The notes beneath the pieces are model-generated. The model ran no database searches. It saw only the letters and a program-made list of their open reading frames with translations, and was not told where the DNA came from. A program made the position numbers and the translations under genes. DNA of 64,000 nucleotides from Litchfieldia alkalitelluris (GTDB taxonomy: Bacteria > Bacillota > Bacilli > Bacillales > Bacillaceae_L), in NCBI RefSeq assembly GCF_002019645.1, contig NZ_KV917374.1:2678696-2742695 (forward strand). The letters are read 5' to 3'. This document shows positions 55,259-64,000 of this stretch, one piece after another. Positions within the stretch are counted from its first letter, which is position 1, and each line of letters begins with the position of its first letter.

Positions 55259-56413
55259 ATGAAGCAATTAAGTAAGATAACCATACTGTTCATAGCAGCG
55301 ACTATGCTTTTTTCTTATTTTCCTCAAAAATCAGCTGCATTTGGGTCTGTTAGCGCTCTTAGTGCAGTTTTAATAGAACAGCAGTCTGGGAGAGTATTAT
55401 ATGAAAAAGATGCACATGAGAAGAGACGGATTGCAAGTATAACTAAAATAATGACAGCTATTTTAGCTGTAGAGTCAGGGAAGATGGATGAAATGGTTAC
55501 GGTTAGTGATAACGCTTTTGGAACTGAAGGTTCTTCTATTTATCTTCAAAAAAACGAAAAAATTAAACTTGAAGACTTAGTGTACGGCTTAATGCTCCGT
55601 TCAGGTAATGATGCAGCAGTTGCGATTGCAGAGCATGTTGGCGGGAGTTTAGATGGATTTATCTTTTTAATGAATGAAAAAGCTGCTGAAATTGGAATGA
55701 CTAACACGGAGTTTGCAAATCCACATGGACTTGATGACCATGAAAATCATTATTCAACTGCATATGATATGGCAATCTTAACTCAATATGCAATGAATAA
55801 TGAACATTTCAGAACGATTTTTGGGACAGAGGTACACCGTGCGCCAAACCCTAATGAAAAATGGGATCGAGTTTGGAAAAATAAGAATAAGCTTTTAACA
55901 GGGCTCTATCGTTATAGTACTGGTGGAAAAACAGGTTATACAAAGCGAGCAAAACGTACCCTCGTATCCACAGCATCTAAAGATGGCTTAGATTTAATTG
56001 CAGTTACGATTAATGCTGGGGATGACTGGAATGATCATATGAGTCTGTTCAATTATGCATTTGATCATTATAAGTTAGTTAAATTGATGAAACAAGGTAC
56101 TCTTAACAAGATAAAAGATGAATTCTATAAAAATAAAATTTCTGTCAATCGGGACCTGTTATATCCACTAACAGAAGAAGAAAAAAGCGACATTAAAATA
56201 GATATTAAGTTATTAAATCCTAAAGACAAGGACTGGGACGATCCGGAAGATGTTCCAAGAATTGTGGGGACTGTAATTGTAAAACAAGGCAACTCATCAA
56301 TAGGCAAGCTCCCGATATATTTTGATAGTGAAGAGGTTGAAAGTTCAAGTGGTTTTTGGGGATTTTTTAAAAAAATATTCTTGATTACTTTAGGTGTTGA
56401 AAAACATGGTTAA
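55259..56413 (+). CDS. dacB: D-alanyl-D-alanine carboxypeptidase DacB (PBP5*)
   Basis: Mother-cell carboxypeptidase that lowers cross-linking of spore cortex. A signal peptide ([23 protein letters not shown] region) precedes SITK (S60, K63), RSGNDAA and [10 protein letters not shown]. Length is 384 aa. It ends with a hydrophobic segment ([15 protein letters not shown]). It overlaps the start of spmA, the B. subtilis arrangement dacB-spmA-spmB, which is transcribed by SigE there. Confidence 0.95.
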   Translation: MKQLSKITILFIAATMLFSYFPQKSAAFGSVSALSAVLIEQQSGRVLYEKDAHEKRRIASITKIMTAILAVESGKMDEMVTVSDNAFGTEGSSIYLQKNEKIKLEDLVYGLMLRSGNDAAVAIAEHVGGSLDGFIFLMNEKAAEIGMTNTEFANPHGLDDHENHYSTAYDMAILTQYAMNNEHFRTIFGTEVHRAPNPNEKWDRVWKNKNKLLTGLYRYSTGGKTGYTKRAKRTLVSTASKDGLDLIAVTINAGDDWNDHMSLFNYAFDHYKLVKLMKQGTLNKIKDEFYKNKISVNRDLLYPLTEEEKSDIKIDIKLLNPKDKDWDDPEDVPRIVGTVIVKQGNSSIGKLPIYFDSEEVESSSGFWGFFKKIFLITLGVEKHG

Positions 56414-57002
56414 TATTATATGGGTATTAATGACAATTATAGGAATCGTCTTTGCTATTATTAATGGGACAATTGAACAAGTAAATGAAGCTGTTTTTAA
56501 GGGTGCAAAGGAAGCAGTAACAATATGTATTGGTTTAATAAGCATTTTGGTCTTTTGGTTAGGATTAATGAGGATAGCGCAAGATGCTGGATTATTACAG
56601 AAGCTTGCAAATCTTTTTCAGCCAATTGTTAAGAGATTGTTTCCAGAAGTACCTGTTAATCATCCTGCCATGGGGTATATTTTATCCAATATGATGGCTA
56701 ATTTATTCGGCCTAGGTAATGCAGCTACACCTATGGGGATAAAAGCAATGGAGCAATTAAGAGAACTTAATGGAGGATCAACTGAAGCAAGCAGATCGAT
56801 GATTACCTTTTTAGCAATTAACACTTCAAGTTTGACACTCATCCCTACAACTGTCATTGCAATAAGAATGACTTATGATTCCGCGAGTCCAACAGAAATA
56901 GTAGGAACTACACTTGTCGCAACTTTTGCATCAACGGTTGGTGCGATAATGATTGATCGTTATTTTCATTATCGAAGAACGCGGAAAAAAGGGGGGAAGT
57001 AA
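56406..57002 (+). CDS. spmA: Spore maturation protein A
   Basis: A 198-aa membrane protein needed for full dehydration of the spore core. The NupG/gate-type motif [22 protein letters not shown] (in two runs) and [13 protein letters not shown] are shared with nucleoside-transporter-like families. The ATG at 56406 overlaps the dacB end by 8 nt. Confidence 0.94.
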   Translation: MVNIIWVLMTIIGIVFAIINGTIEQVNEAVFKGAKEAVTICIGLISILVFWLGLMRIAQDAGLLQKLANLFQPIVKRLFPEVPVNHPAMGYILSNMMANLFGLGNAATPMGIKAMEQLRELNGGSTEASRSMITFLAINTSSLTLIPTTVIAIRMTYDSASPTEIVGTTLVATFASTVGAIMIDRYFHYRRTRKKGGK

Positions 57003-57005
57003 ATC

Positions 57006-57539
57006 TTGGGTATTGTAAGTCTTGTCTCACTTTATATTATTCCAGTAATTATTGGATTCATTTTAATCTACGGAACTCTCAAAAAAGTTCCTACATATGA
57101 GGCGTTTGTTGAGGGTGGAAAAGAAGGAATTAATATCGCGTTTTCAATTATTCCTTATTTAGTGGGCATGTTAGTTTCAATCTCTATCTTTAGAGCATCT
57201 GGAGCAATGGACTTTTTTGTGGAATTCCTTCGACCTGCATTACAGTTTATCGGTGTCCCTGCAGAAATTGCACCTCTTGCAATAATACGTCCAATCTCTG
57301 GCACTGCCGCACTTGGAATGACAACTGATTTAATTGCAACATACGGACCGGATTCTTTTATTGGTCGACTTGCTTCTACCTTACAAGGTAGTACTGACAC
57401 GACGTTTTACGTATTAACAGTTTATTTCGGAGCAGTAGGGATTAAGAAAATGGGTGATGCATTAAAGGTAGGCTTACTGGCTGACTTGGTCGGAATTATT
57501 GCTTCATTAGTAATCGTTACACTAATATTTGGATATTAA
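57006..57539 (+). CDS. spmB: Spore maturation protein B
   Basis: A 177-aa membrane partner of SpmA. IIPYLVGMLVSISIFRASGA, IIRPISGTAALGMTTDLI and QGSTDTTFYVLTVYFGAVG are conserved. It starts with TTG behind GGGGGG, 3 nt after the spmA stop. Transport of an unknown solute is suggested by the fold. Confidence 0.94.
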   Translation: MGIVSLVSLYIIPVIIGFILIYGTLKKVPTYEAFVEGGKEGINIAFSIIPYLVGMLVSISIFRASGAMDFFVEFLRPALQFIGVPAEIAPLAIIRPISGTAALGMTTDLIATYGPDSFIGRLASTLQGSTDTTFYVLTVYFGAVGIKKMGDALKVGLLADLVGIIASLVIVTLIFGY

Positions 57540-57547
57540 AATTAATT

Positions 57548-57591
57548 TTAGAGCATGTAGAGAGTTTTTCTCTATGTGCTCTTTTAGTTTG
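57548..57591 (+). terminator. Terminator of dacB-spmA-spmB
   Basis: GAGCATGTAGAGAG pairs with TCTCTATGTGCTC around TTTT, followed by TTTTAG. Confidence 0.85.
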
Positions 57592-57686
57592 GACGTTATT
57601 TTTTATAGGCTCTTTTATGAAAGGTTGTTGCCCCATTTTTAAATAGGTTACACTTTTTCACGTGATGTAGTGGGGAGACAACCATA

Positions 57687-57900
57687 CTAAATAAGTATCT
57701 CACACCATGGTGAATGAAAATGTTTACTCTTCAGTGTGGAATGAGCGAAGAGCCACTTGACTCCTGCGGGATCTAGTGGTCTCGTGAGTCCCCGCAGAAG
57801 CCCGTCCCTGACGACGAGGAGGCTCACGGAACACCCCGCGGTATCCCGCGAGTGGATCGCAGCTCATGGGACTCCACAACCAAAGTTATTTTCAGGGTAG
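57687..57900 (-). repeat. GC-rich dispersed repeat, full copy
   Basis: 214 bp, the cleanest copy: CTCACACCATGGTGAATGAA, GCCACTTGACTCCTGCGGGA, ACGAGGAGGCTCACGGAACA, CCCCGCGGTATCCCGCGAGT, TCATGGGACTCCACAACCAA, ending TTATTTTCAGGGTAG. No gene lies in the 57592-58133 gap. Confidence 0.9.
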
Positions 57901-58133
57901 AACTTACTAAAAAAGATGCCACTCAGTTCATAGTGTTTTTAAAAGAACTTTAAACCCAATAAAGTATGCGAAAATAGCCTTTGTAAAAGATAAATATTTT
58001 TATCATTATTTAATCAAAAAAAGGATAATAACCAAGAATAATAATAACACTAACAATCTAAGTAGATAATCATAATTTCTTTATCTTGTGTATTAGGTAA
58101 GAAACAAGTAAGATGTTACAAGAGGTGAACAGA

Positions 58134-58871
58134 ATGGAACGATTACAAAAATTGATAGCCCAAGCAGGAGTTGCATCAAGAAGAAAAGCAGAAGAGCTTA
58201 TTCTTGAGGGGAAAGTAAAAGTAAATGGAAAAGTGATAAAAGAACTCGGAACAAAAGTGACGCAAAACGATAAAATTGAAGTGAATGGAATTCCATTAGA
58301 GAAGGAACTACCGGTGTATTTCTTGCTTTATAAACCTAGGGGAGTTATTTCGAGTGTTTCTGATGATAAAGGTAGAAAAGTTGTTACAGACTTGTTTCCA
58401 TATATTGAGCAGAGGATCTATCCGATTGGAAGATTAGATTATGATACTTCAGGTTTATTATTACTGACAAATGATGGGGACTTTGCAAATGTTTTAATGC
58501 ATCCTAAATATGAAGTTGATAAGGTATATGTTGCGAAAGTTAAGGGGATCCCTTTTAGAGAAAAAATCCGCCAACTAGAAAAGGGGATAATGCTAGAAGA
58601 TGGAAAAACAGCACCAGCAAAAGTAAAAGTTTTATCTGTTGATAAGAAGAAACAGACTTCAATTGTGGAGATTATCATTCACGAGGGTAGAAATCGACAA
58701 GTAAGAAGAATGTTTGAAGCTATTGGGCACGAGGTCATGAAACTAAAGCGTGAACGTTTTGGGTTTTTAACCTTACAAGGCCTATCAACAGGCGAATATC
58801 GAGAGCTTTCACGACATGAAGTAAAACAACTTAGGGCTCTTGCTACAACTGAAGGAAATCGTTTGAAATAA
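58134..58871 (+). CDS. rluB: 23S rRNA pseudouridine synthase
   Basis: Makes pseudouridine in 23S rRNA helix 93. An N-terminal S4 domain (RLQKLIAQAGVASRRKAEEL) is followed by the catalytic motif GRLDYDTSGLLLLTNDG, whose Asp attacks the base, and IIHEGRNRQVRRMFEAIGH. Length is 245 aa, as B. subtilis RluB. The ATG at 58134 follows AGAGGTG; seven codons upstream are excluded. Confidence 0.94.
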   Translation: MERLQKLIAQAGVASRRKAEELILEGKVKVNGKVIKELGTKVTQNDKIEVNGIPLEKELPVYFLLYKPRGVISSVSDDKGRKVVTDLFPYIEQRIYPIGRLDYDTSGLLLLTNDGDFANVLMHPKYEVDKVYVAKVKGIPFREKIRQLEKGIMLEDGKTAPAKVKVLSVDKKKQTSIVEIIIHEGRNRQVRRMFEAIGHEVMKLKRERFGFLTLQGLSTGEYRELSRHEVKQLRALATTEGNRLK

Positions 58872-58984
58872 ATTGTAATAATTATAAATAGACACATAAT
58901 GTTCAATAATAGACAACGTAGATATAGTGATAAATGCTATAATTACGATGTGTATTTTAGATTATTAAATATGGGAGAGGTAGT

Positions 58985-59506
58985 ATGAAGAGGTATCGTT
59001 TATTCATTCGTACAATCATTTTACTTTTATTAACTACAGCCCTAGGATATACCTTATATTCTAATTTTTTCGTTGAAAAAGTAAAATTGAAAATTGGCGA
59101 TGAAGCTCCTAATTTTGTTATAGAGGATCTAAATGGTAATAAACATAAATTATCTGATTACCGTGGTAAAGGTGTCATTGTTAATTTCTGGGGAACTTGG
59201 TGTAAACCATGTGAAAGAGAAATGCCCTATTTAGAAAATCAATATCAAATATATAAGGATCAAGGAGTCGAAATATTTGCCATTAATGTAAATGAACCAA
59301 AGTTTAGTGTTGAAACATTTGTAGACAAATATGACATGACTTTTCCAGTTGCAATTGATAAAGGAAATCAACTCCTTCATCTATACGGGGTAGATCCTTT
59401 GCCGACGACATTCTTTATTGATAAAAATGGGGTTATTATCGATATTGTATCGTTGGAATTAACAGAAAGAATGATTCATGATTATATGGAACAAATCAAG
59501 CCATAG
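58985..59506 (+). CDS. resA: Thiol-disulfide oxidoreductase ResA
   Basis: Membrane-anchored, outward-facing thioredoxin that reduces apocytochrome c cysteines. One N-terminal helix (FIRTIILLLLTTALGYTLYS) and the redox site WGTWCKPCEREMPYLE are visible. Length is 173 aa. A possible -10 TATAAT lies at 58938-58943. It is the first gene of resABC. Confidence 0.96.
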   Translation: MKRYRLFIRTIILLLLTTALGYTLYSNFFVEKVKLKIGDEAPNFVIEDLNGNKHKLSDYRGKGVIVNFWGTWCKPCEREMPYLENQYQIYKDQGVEIFAINVNEPKFSVETFVDKYDMTFPVAIDKGNQLLHLYGVDPLPTTFFIDKNGVIIDIVSLELTERMIHDYMEQIKP

Positions 59507-59518
59507 GGAGTTTTATGT

Positions 59519-61180
59519 ATGGAACAAATCACCTGTACGTGTGGACATGCTAATCGACATGGTACAATTTTTTGTGAGTCTTGTGGTAGAACAATTGAAG
59601 AAAAGAAGACTCAAAAATTACTAGATATGCGCTATGAAGGAAGTGCCAGAAGGTCTCAAACGTATAATAAGACCGTGGTGGACAAGATATGGAACTTCTT
59701 TTCGTCTGTAAAAGTTGGAGTGTGGCTGATTGTTGTCACTTTAGTAACTTCGGCTGTTGGAACGATCTTTCCACAAGAGATGTACATACCTCCAACTGTT
59801 GATGCTAGTGAATTCTATGAAGATGAGTATGGGGTTTTAGGACAATTATATTATCTTCTTGGTTTCCATAATTTATATGGTTCATGGTGGTATATGATCC
59901 TAATTGCTTCAATCGGGATTTCTCTCACTATTGCTAGTATTGATCGAGTGGTACCATTGTATCGTGCACTTAAGAAACAAGGTGTAAAGCGTCATGAGAG
60001 CTTTTTAAAAAGACAACGTCTTTATAGTGTAACTAGTGAAGAAACCATAGAAACTAGTGATTTAGATGTAGTAAAAGCGAATTTGAAGAAAAAACGCTAT
60101 AATGTTAAAGAAGAAGATGGAAGTCTCTTAGCAGAAAAAGGTCGGTTCTCAAGATGGGGGCCATATGTAAACCATACAGGTCTGGTTATATTTTTAATTG
60201 GGGCAATGCTAAGGTTTGTACCTGGAATGTATGTGGATGAGGTATTATGGATCCGAGAAGGAGAAACGACAAGCATCCCGGGGACGAACGGAATGTATTT
60301 CTTAGAGAGTAATGGCTTTATCATGGAAGTCTATGAAAAAGAAAATGAAGATGAGGTCTTCGGTGAAGCGATTGACCGTGTCGGTAATGGGATGGCAGTT
60401 AAAAACTATCAAACCAATGTAGTACTATATGAACGAGACCAAAACTCTATTGTCGGAGAAAACCAAGAGCTCAAGAAAATAAAAGACTGGCAAATTCGTG
60501 TGAATGAGCCATTAAAACACGATAACTATGCCCTTTATCAGGTCGATTTTAAATTAAATGAGTTTAAAGCGATGTCATTCAACTTGATTGATAAAGAAAC
60601 AGAAACCAACCATGGAAAGATTACAGTAAATCTAAGGGATCCTCAAAAAACCTATGAAATTAATGAAGACTACCATGTTGAAATGGTAAGTTATTTTCCT
60701 GACTTCTATTTTGATAATGCAGGTGATCCTGCGACTAAATCTAAGATTCCAAACAATCCAGCGTTTGTTTTTAAAATGTTTTCACCAGAAAACCCAGAAG
60801 GGGAAGTTAGTTTTGTAGCAATTCAACAAAATATTGAACCTTTCGGAGATAATGAATATAAAATGACCTTTGCAGGGCTCGAAACAACGAATGTATCTGG
60901 ATTAATTGTCCGCAAGGATTTAACTTTATGGTTATTAGGATTAGGTGGTTTTATTTTTATGATTGGGGTTATTCAAGGAATGTACTGGAATCACCGTCGA
61001 ATCTGGGTTCAGAAAATAAATGGAAATATTTTGTTAGCTGGACATTCAAATAAGAACTGGTTTGGTTTGAAACGCGAAATGGAATTCATTGTCTCTGGCA
61101 CTAGTATTAAAGAGCCAGTGGATCAGGTAGAATTAAAGAATGAGCAAGTAGAGAGACAAAATGTAGAAAAGGAGGGGTAG
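59519..61180 (+). CDS. resB: Cytochrome c biogenesis protein ResB
   Basis: A 553-aa membrane protein of the system II cytochrome c heme-ligation machinery. It begins with a short zinc-ribbon-like piece (CTCGHANRHGTIFCESCGR), as in B. subtilis. Membrane helices follow near residues 66-85, 123-145, 216-234 and 466-485. A large outside domain lies between the last two. It acts with ResC. Confidence 0.95.
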   Translation: MEQITCTCGHANRHGTIFCESCGRTIEEKKTQKLLDMRYEGSARRSQTYNKTVVDKIWNFFSSVKVGVWLIVVTLVTSAVGTIFPQEMYIPPTVDASEFYEDEYGVLGQLYYLLGFHNLYGSWWYMILIASIGISLTIASIDRVVPLYRALKKQGVKRHESFLKRQRLYSVTSEETIETSDLDVVKANLKKKRYNVKEEDGSLLAEKGRFSRWGPYVNHTGLVIFLIGAMLRFVPGMYVDEVLWIREGETTSIPGTNGMYFLESNGFIMEVYEKENEDEVFGEAIDRVGNGMAVKNYQTNVVLYERDQNSIVGENQELKKIKDWQIRVNEPLKHDNYALYQVDFKLNEFKAMSFNLIDKETETNHGKITVNLRDPQKTYEINEDYHVEMVSYFPDFYFDNAGDPATKSKIPNNPAFVFKMFSPENPEGEVSFVAIQQNIEPFGDNEYKMTFAGLETTNVSGLIVRKDLTLWLLGLGGFIFMIGVIQGMYWNHRRIWVQKINGNILLAGHSNKNWFGLKREMEFIVSGTSIKEPVDQVELKNEQVERQNVEKEG

Positions 61181-61183
61181 ACA

Positions 61184-62356
61184 ATGGCACAACTAAGTGC
61201 AAATTTATTATATACTGCGTTTATCCTTTATCTAGTAGCAACCTTTTTCTTCGGGGGAGCTATTCGTGATAAGAAGGAGAAGTCTAATATTAACCGTTGG
61301 TCACAAATTGGAATAATTCTAACAATCATTGGATTTCTTGCCCAAACGGCTTATTTTTTCATTCGTTGGGTAGCGGCGGGACATGCTCCTGTAAGTAATC
61401 TATTTGAGTTTACAACATTTTTTGGGCATATGGTTGTACTAGCCTTTATCCTGATTTATTTTATTTATAAAACAAGTGCGCTAGGACTGTTTACACTTCC
61501 AGTTGCAGTTCTGTTAATCGCATATGCAAGTATGTTTCCGAGGGAGATTTCACCATTAATTCCTGCCCTTCAGAGTGATTGGCTTCACATACACGTAACT
61601 ACCGCAGCTCTAGGTCAAGCTGTTTTGGCTATCAGCGCGATTGCAGGTACATTGTATTTAGTAAAAGTTGTTGATCAAACAGTTGCTAGTAAGCGAACAT
61701 TTTGGCTAGAATCGATCATGTTCACTGTTGTAACAACCATTGCATTTATTATTGTTTCAACAATTTTTAGTTTTATGAGTTATGAAGCAACATTTTCTTG
61801 GATTGATAAGAATGAACAGGAATCAGAAATGGTATTTCACCTTCCTGCCCTTGTTGGTCCCAATGAAGGTGAATTATTAACTGCTGGAAAGTTTGAACCA
61901 GCCATTGAGGTTCCTGCTCTTATTAGTGCTAGGAAATTAAACACTGTTATATGGTCATTATTAGCTGGAACATTATTATATGGTTTATTAAGACTTATTC
62001 TTCGTCGAAGAATAGCAGCAGTATTACAGCCATTAGTTAAAAATGTTAATCTTGATTTAGTTGATGAAATAGGTTATCGATCAGTAACGATTGGTTTCCC
62101 AATCTTTACTCTTGGAGCACTTATTTTTGCAATGATATGGGCCCAGATTGCCTGGACAAGATTTTGGGGCTGGGACCCCAAAGAAGTGTGGGCATTAATC
62201 ACATGGCTTTTCTATGCAGTATTTCTTCATTTAAGACTATCAAAAGGGTGGCATGGTGAAAAATCCGCATGGCTAGCAGTGATTGGATTTGCAATTATTA
62301 TGTTCAATTTAATCTTTGTAAACTTAGTTATTGCCGGATTACATTCATATGCATAA
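61184..62356 (+). CDS. resC: Cytochrome c biogenesis protein ResC (CcsA family)
   Basis: A 390-aa polytopic membrane protein that handles heme for cytochrome c. The WWD-type motif [20 protein letters not shown] lies near residue 327 and marks the heme-handling family. [17 protein letters not shown] supplies a likely heme-ligand His. It starts 3 nt after resB, behind GGAGGGG. Confidence 0.95.
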   Translation: MAQLSANLLYTAFILYLVATFFFGGAIRDKKEKSNINRWSQIGIILTIIGFLAQTAYFFIRWVAAGHAPVSNLFEFTTFFGHMVVLAFILIYFIYKTSALGLFTLPVAVLLIAYASMFPREISPLIPALQSDWLHIHVTTAALGQAVLAISAIAGTLYLVKVVDQTVASKRTFWLESIMFTVVTTIAFIIVSTIFSFMSYEATFSWIDKNEQESEMVFHLPALVGPNEGELLTAGKFEPAIEVPALISARKLNTVIWSLLAGTLLYGLLRLILRRRIAAVLQPLVKNVNLDLVDEIGYRSVTIGFPIFTLGALIFAMIWAQIAWTRFWGWDPKEVWALITWLFYAVFLHLRLSKGWHGEKSAWLAVIGFAIIMFNLIFVNLVIAGLHSYA

Positions 62357-62386
62357 AAAAAGACCAATTTGGTCTTTTTTTATTGC
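62356..62386 (+). terminator. Terminator of resABC
   Basis: AAAAAAAGACCAA pairs with TTGGTCTTTTTTT around TT. Confidence 0.9.
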
Positions 62387-62560
62387 TCTGTAAAATCTAT
62401 CTTATACAGATGTAAATATATTATAAAACTTTCCATGTGAGCGCTTGTTCTTGAAGTTATTTAACATATAGACACCCATGATCGTTTGATTCGGACTATG
62501 GTTATATTAAGGGTTTGCTTGGTGCTTAGTTAAAATGATCAGGAATTTAGGTGATTCCCA
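62387..62560. other. Intergenic DNA with no assigned feature
   Basis: AT-rich sequence between the resC terminator and the 52-bp array. I see no gene, strong hairpin or promoter that I would call. Confidence 0.5.
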
Positions 62561-62572
62561 GTGGCTTTAATA

Positions 62573-63048
62573 CAGTTGCCGAGGGGAAAATAGGGAGGAA
62601 ATAAATCATAGCCCCTCTATGATCCAGTTGCCGAGGCGAAACCAAGGAGGAAGTGAATCATACGCCTTCTATGATTCAGTTGCCGAGGCGAAACCAAGGA
62701 GGAAGTGAATCATACACACTCTATGATCCAGTTGCCAAGGCGAAGCCAAGGAGGAAGTGAATCATACACACTCTATGATCCAGTTGCCAAGGCGAAAATA
62801 AGGAGGAAGTGAATCATACGCCCTCTATGATCCAGTTGCCGAGGCGAAACCAAGGAGGAAGTGAATCATACGCCCTCTACGATCCAGTTGGCAAGGCGAA
62901 AATAAGGAGGAAGTGAATCATAGCCCCTCTATGATACAGTTGCCGAGGCGAAGCCAAGGAGGAAATAAATCATAGCCCCTCTATGATCCAGTTGCCGAGG
63001 CGAAACCAAGGAGGAAGTGAATCATAGGACCACACTTTGAGGTAGTTG
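62573..63048. repeat. 52-bp tandem repeat array, about 9 units
   Basis: CAGTTGCC (or a close variant) starts at 62573, 62625, 62677, 62729, 62781, 62833, 62885, 62937, 62989 and 63041, exactly 52 bp each time. Each unit reads AGTTGCCGAGGCGAAACCAA, GGAGGAAGTGAATCATACGC, then CTCTATGATC. GAATCATA pairs with TATGATTC/TATGATCC. Substitutions occur but no indels. There is no reading frame, and no variable spacers as in CRISPR. Confidence 0.95.
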
Positions 63049-63077
63049 CCCCAAGTAGGTTTATCCCCAAACTGGTC

Positions 63078-63184
63078 TTCAGGGTAGACTCCAATCCAAA
63101 GATAATATTCGAACCATGGAGAATGAAAATGTTTATTCCACAGTGAATGGAATTCCCCACCCTAAGTATTTTCAGGGGTAAACT
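63078..63184. repeat. GC-rich repeat derivative lacking its core
   Basis: Left-arm sequence (GAACCATGGAGAATGAAAAT, TTTATTCCACAGTG) joins directly to right-arm sequence (GGAATTCC... TTTTCAGGGG). The GC-rich middle found in other copies is absent, leaving about 100 bp. TTCAGGGTAGAC directly upstream may be the end of another copy. Confidence 0.7.
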
Positions 63185-63396
63185 TAAGATAAATCCCTAG
63201 TAATTTTCGTTTCATGGAAAATTATGATAAATTTGTGTCAAGGCTATTTATTATTAATTATATTGTGACAAATGTTATAGAACTTTGTGTCTTTATTATG
63301 TACGATAATGTTGTCTTAAGTTTTTTATATTTTCATTGTAAATAAACAGATATTTAACGATTGTAGCTTGCTGCAATCTCATTTGGAGGGTTAAGA

Positions 63397-64000
63397 ATGG
63401 AAAAGGAAGCAAAAATTCTTGTAGTTGATGATGAAGAACGTATTCGTCGCCTATTAAAAATGTATTTAGAGAGAGAAAATTATCAAATTGACGAAGCTGA
63501 AAACGGAGAAATAGCATTAGAGAAGGCAATCAATTCTGAATATGACTTAATATTGTTAGACCTAATGATGCCAGGAAAAGACGGAATCGAGGTATGTAAG
63601 GATATACGTGAAAAGAAATCCACTCCAATTATTATGTTAACAGCTAAAGGAGAAGAAACTAACAGAGTTCAAGGCTTTGAGGTTGGAACTGATGACTATA
63701 TTGTTAAGCCATTTAGTCCACGTGAAGTTGTATTAAGGGTAAAAGCTTTACTTAGAAGATCTTCACCAACTTCTTTTTTACAGACAGAAACGACAACTAA
63801 GGATGTTATTGTTTTCAGTCACTTAACGATTGACAATGACGCACACAGGGTTACTGCTGATGGGAAAGAAGTCAGTTTAACCCCTAAGGAATATGAATTA
63901 TTATTATTCCTTGCCAAAGCCCCGGATAAAGTATATGACCGTGAGGCTTTATTAAAAGAGGTTTGGCATTATGAATTTTTTGGAGACTTGAGAACAGTAG
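63397..64000 (+). CDS. resD: Response regulator ResD, cut by window end
   Basis: OmpR-family regulator of aerobic/anaerobic respiration, partnered by the kinase ResE. The receiver domain holds VVDDEERI (acidic pair), the phosphorylated Asp in LILLDLMMPGKDGIE, MLTAKGEE (Thr) and DYIVKPFSP (Lys). A winged-helix DNA-binding domain begins at about residue 137 (HLTIDNDAHRV) and is cut after about 201 residues. GGAGGG lies 6 nt before the ATG. It follows resABC as in B. subtilis. Confidence 0.95.
   Translation, partial: MEKEAKILVVDDEERIRRLLKMYLERENYQIDEAENGEIALEKAINSEYDLILLDLMMPGKDGIEVCKDIREKKSTPIIMLTAKGEETNRVQGFEVGTDDYIVKPFSPREVVLRVKALLRRSSPTSFLQTETTTKDVIVFSHLTIDNDAHRVTADGKEVSLTPKEYELLLFLAKAPDKVYDREALLKEVWHYEFFGDLRTV

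Noticed and set aside
62573-63048. Second CRISPR-like array
   Set aside because: The whole 52-bp unit is repeated including the part that would be spacer.

Overview
The window is a stretch of chromosome from an AT-rich, endospore-forming member of the Bacillaceae. Two things point there: gene order follows the Bacillus subtilis segment from yqjH to resD almost gene for gene, and many loci are sporulation-specific (spoIIM, dacF-spoIIAA-spoIIAB-sigF, spoVAA-AF, dacB-spmA-spmB, mciZ). It is not B. subtilis itself: pdp is joined to drm-punA, ribD is absent from the rib operon, and intergenic spaces carry several repeat families. The species cannot be named from sequence alone.

Layout. 0-8.7 kb: Y-family polymerase yqjH, gnd, a group IIC intron directly behind the gnd terminator, a cyclase-zwf pair and rnz. 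8.9-16.9 kb: GNAT and nitroreductase genes, namA, proI under a proline T-box, yqjQ, a DUF3221 lipoprotein, and an ECF sigma factor with its membrane partner. 17-21.6 kb: a repeat-rich zone around the SOS-controlled yqjW-yolD pair, then an HPr-like gene, a CDGSH gene and yqkB-yqkC. 21.6-28 kb: yqkD, yqkE, yqkF, a short unlisted mciZ homologue, nudF-yqxK, spoIIM and fur. 28.6-36.6 kb: yqzK-xerD, the nucleoside operon drm-punA-pdp, and dacF with the spoIIA operon. 36.7-44 kb: a thioredoxin-fold lipoprotein gene with an in-frame TGA, the spoVA operon and lysA. 44.8-49.8 kb: a DUF218 gene, ppiB, and the FMN-riboswitch rib operon with ribT. 49.8-64 kb: DUF309, scpAB, ypuI, DUF2935, sodF, dacB-spmAB, rluB, resABC and the start of resD.

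How the genes work together. gnd and zwf serve the oxidative pentose phosphate pathway. drm, punA and pdp salvage nucleosides. ribE, ribBA and ribH make riboflavin. SpoIIAA, SpoIIAB and SigF form the first forespore-specific switch. The SpoVA proteins form the dipicolinate channel. DacB and SpmAB act on spore cortex and core dehydration. ResABC mature cytochrome c, and ResD controls that system.

Most striking observation: the minus-strand lipoprotein gene at 36671-37174 reads through a single TGA exactly where the first cysteine of a CxxC redox motif is expected. A clean hairpin with a GG-starting loop lies 14 nt behind that codon, as in bacterial SECIS elements. It is therefore a selenoprotein candidate that would normally be called a pseudogene. 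Other unusual content: a ~690-bp non-coding element with terminal inverted repeats in two copies, one of them carrying a nested 172-bp MITE; three arrays of 52-bp tandem repeats sharing one architecture; and a family of ~210-bp GC-rich palindromic repeats.
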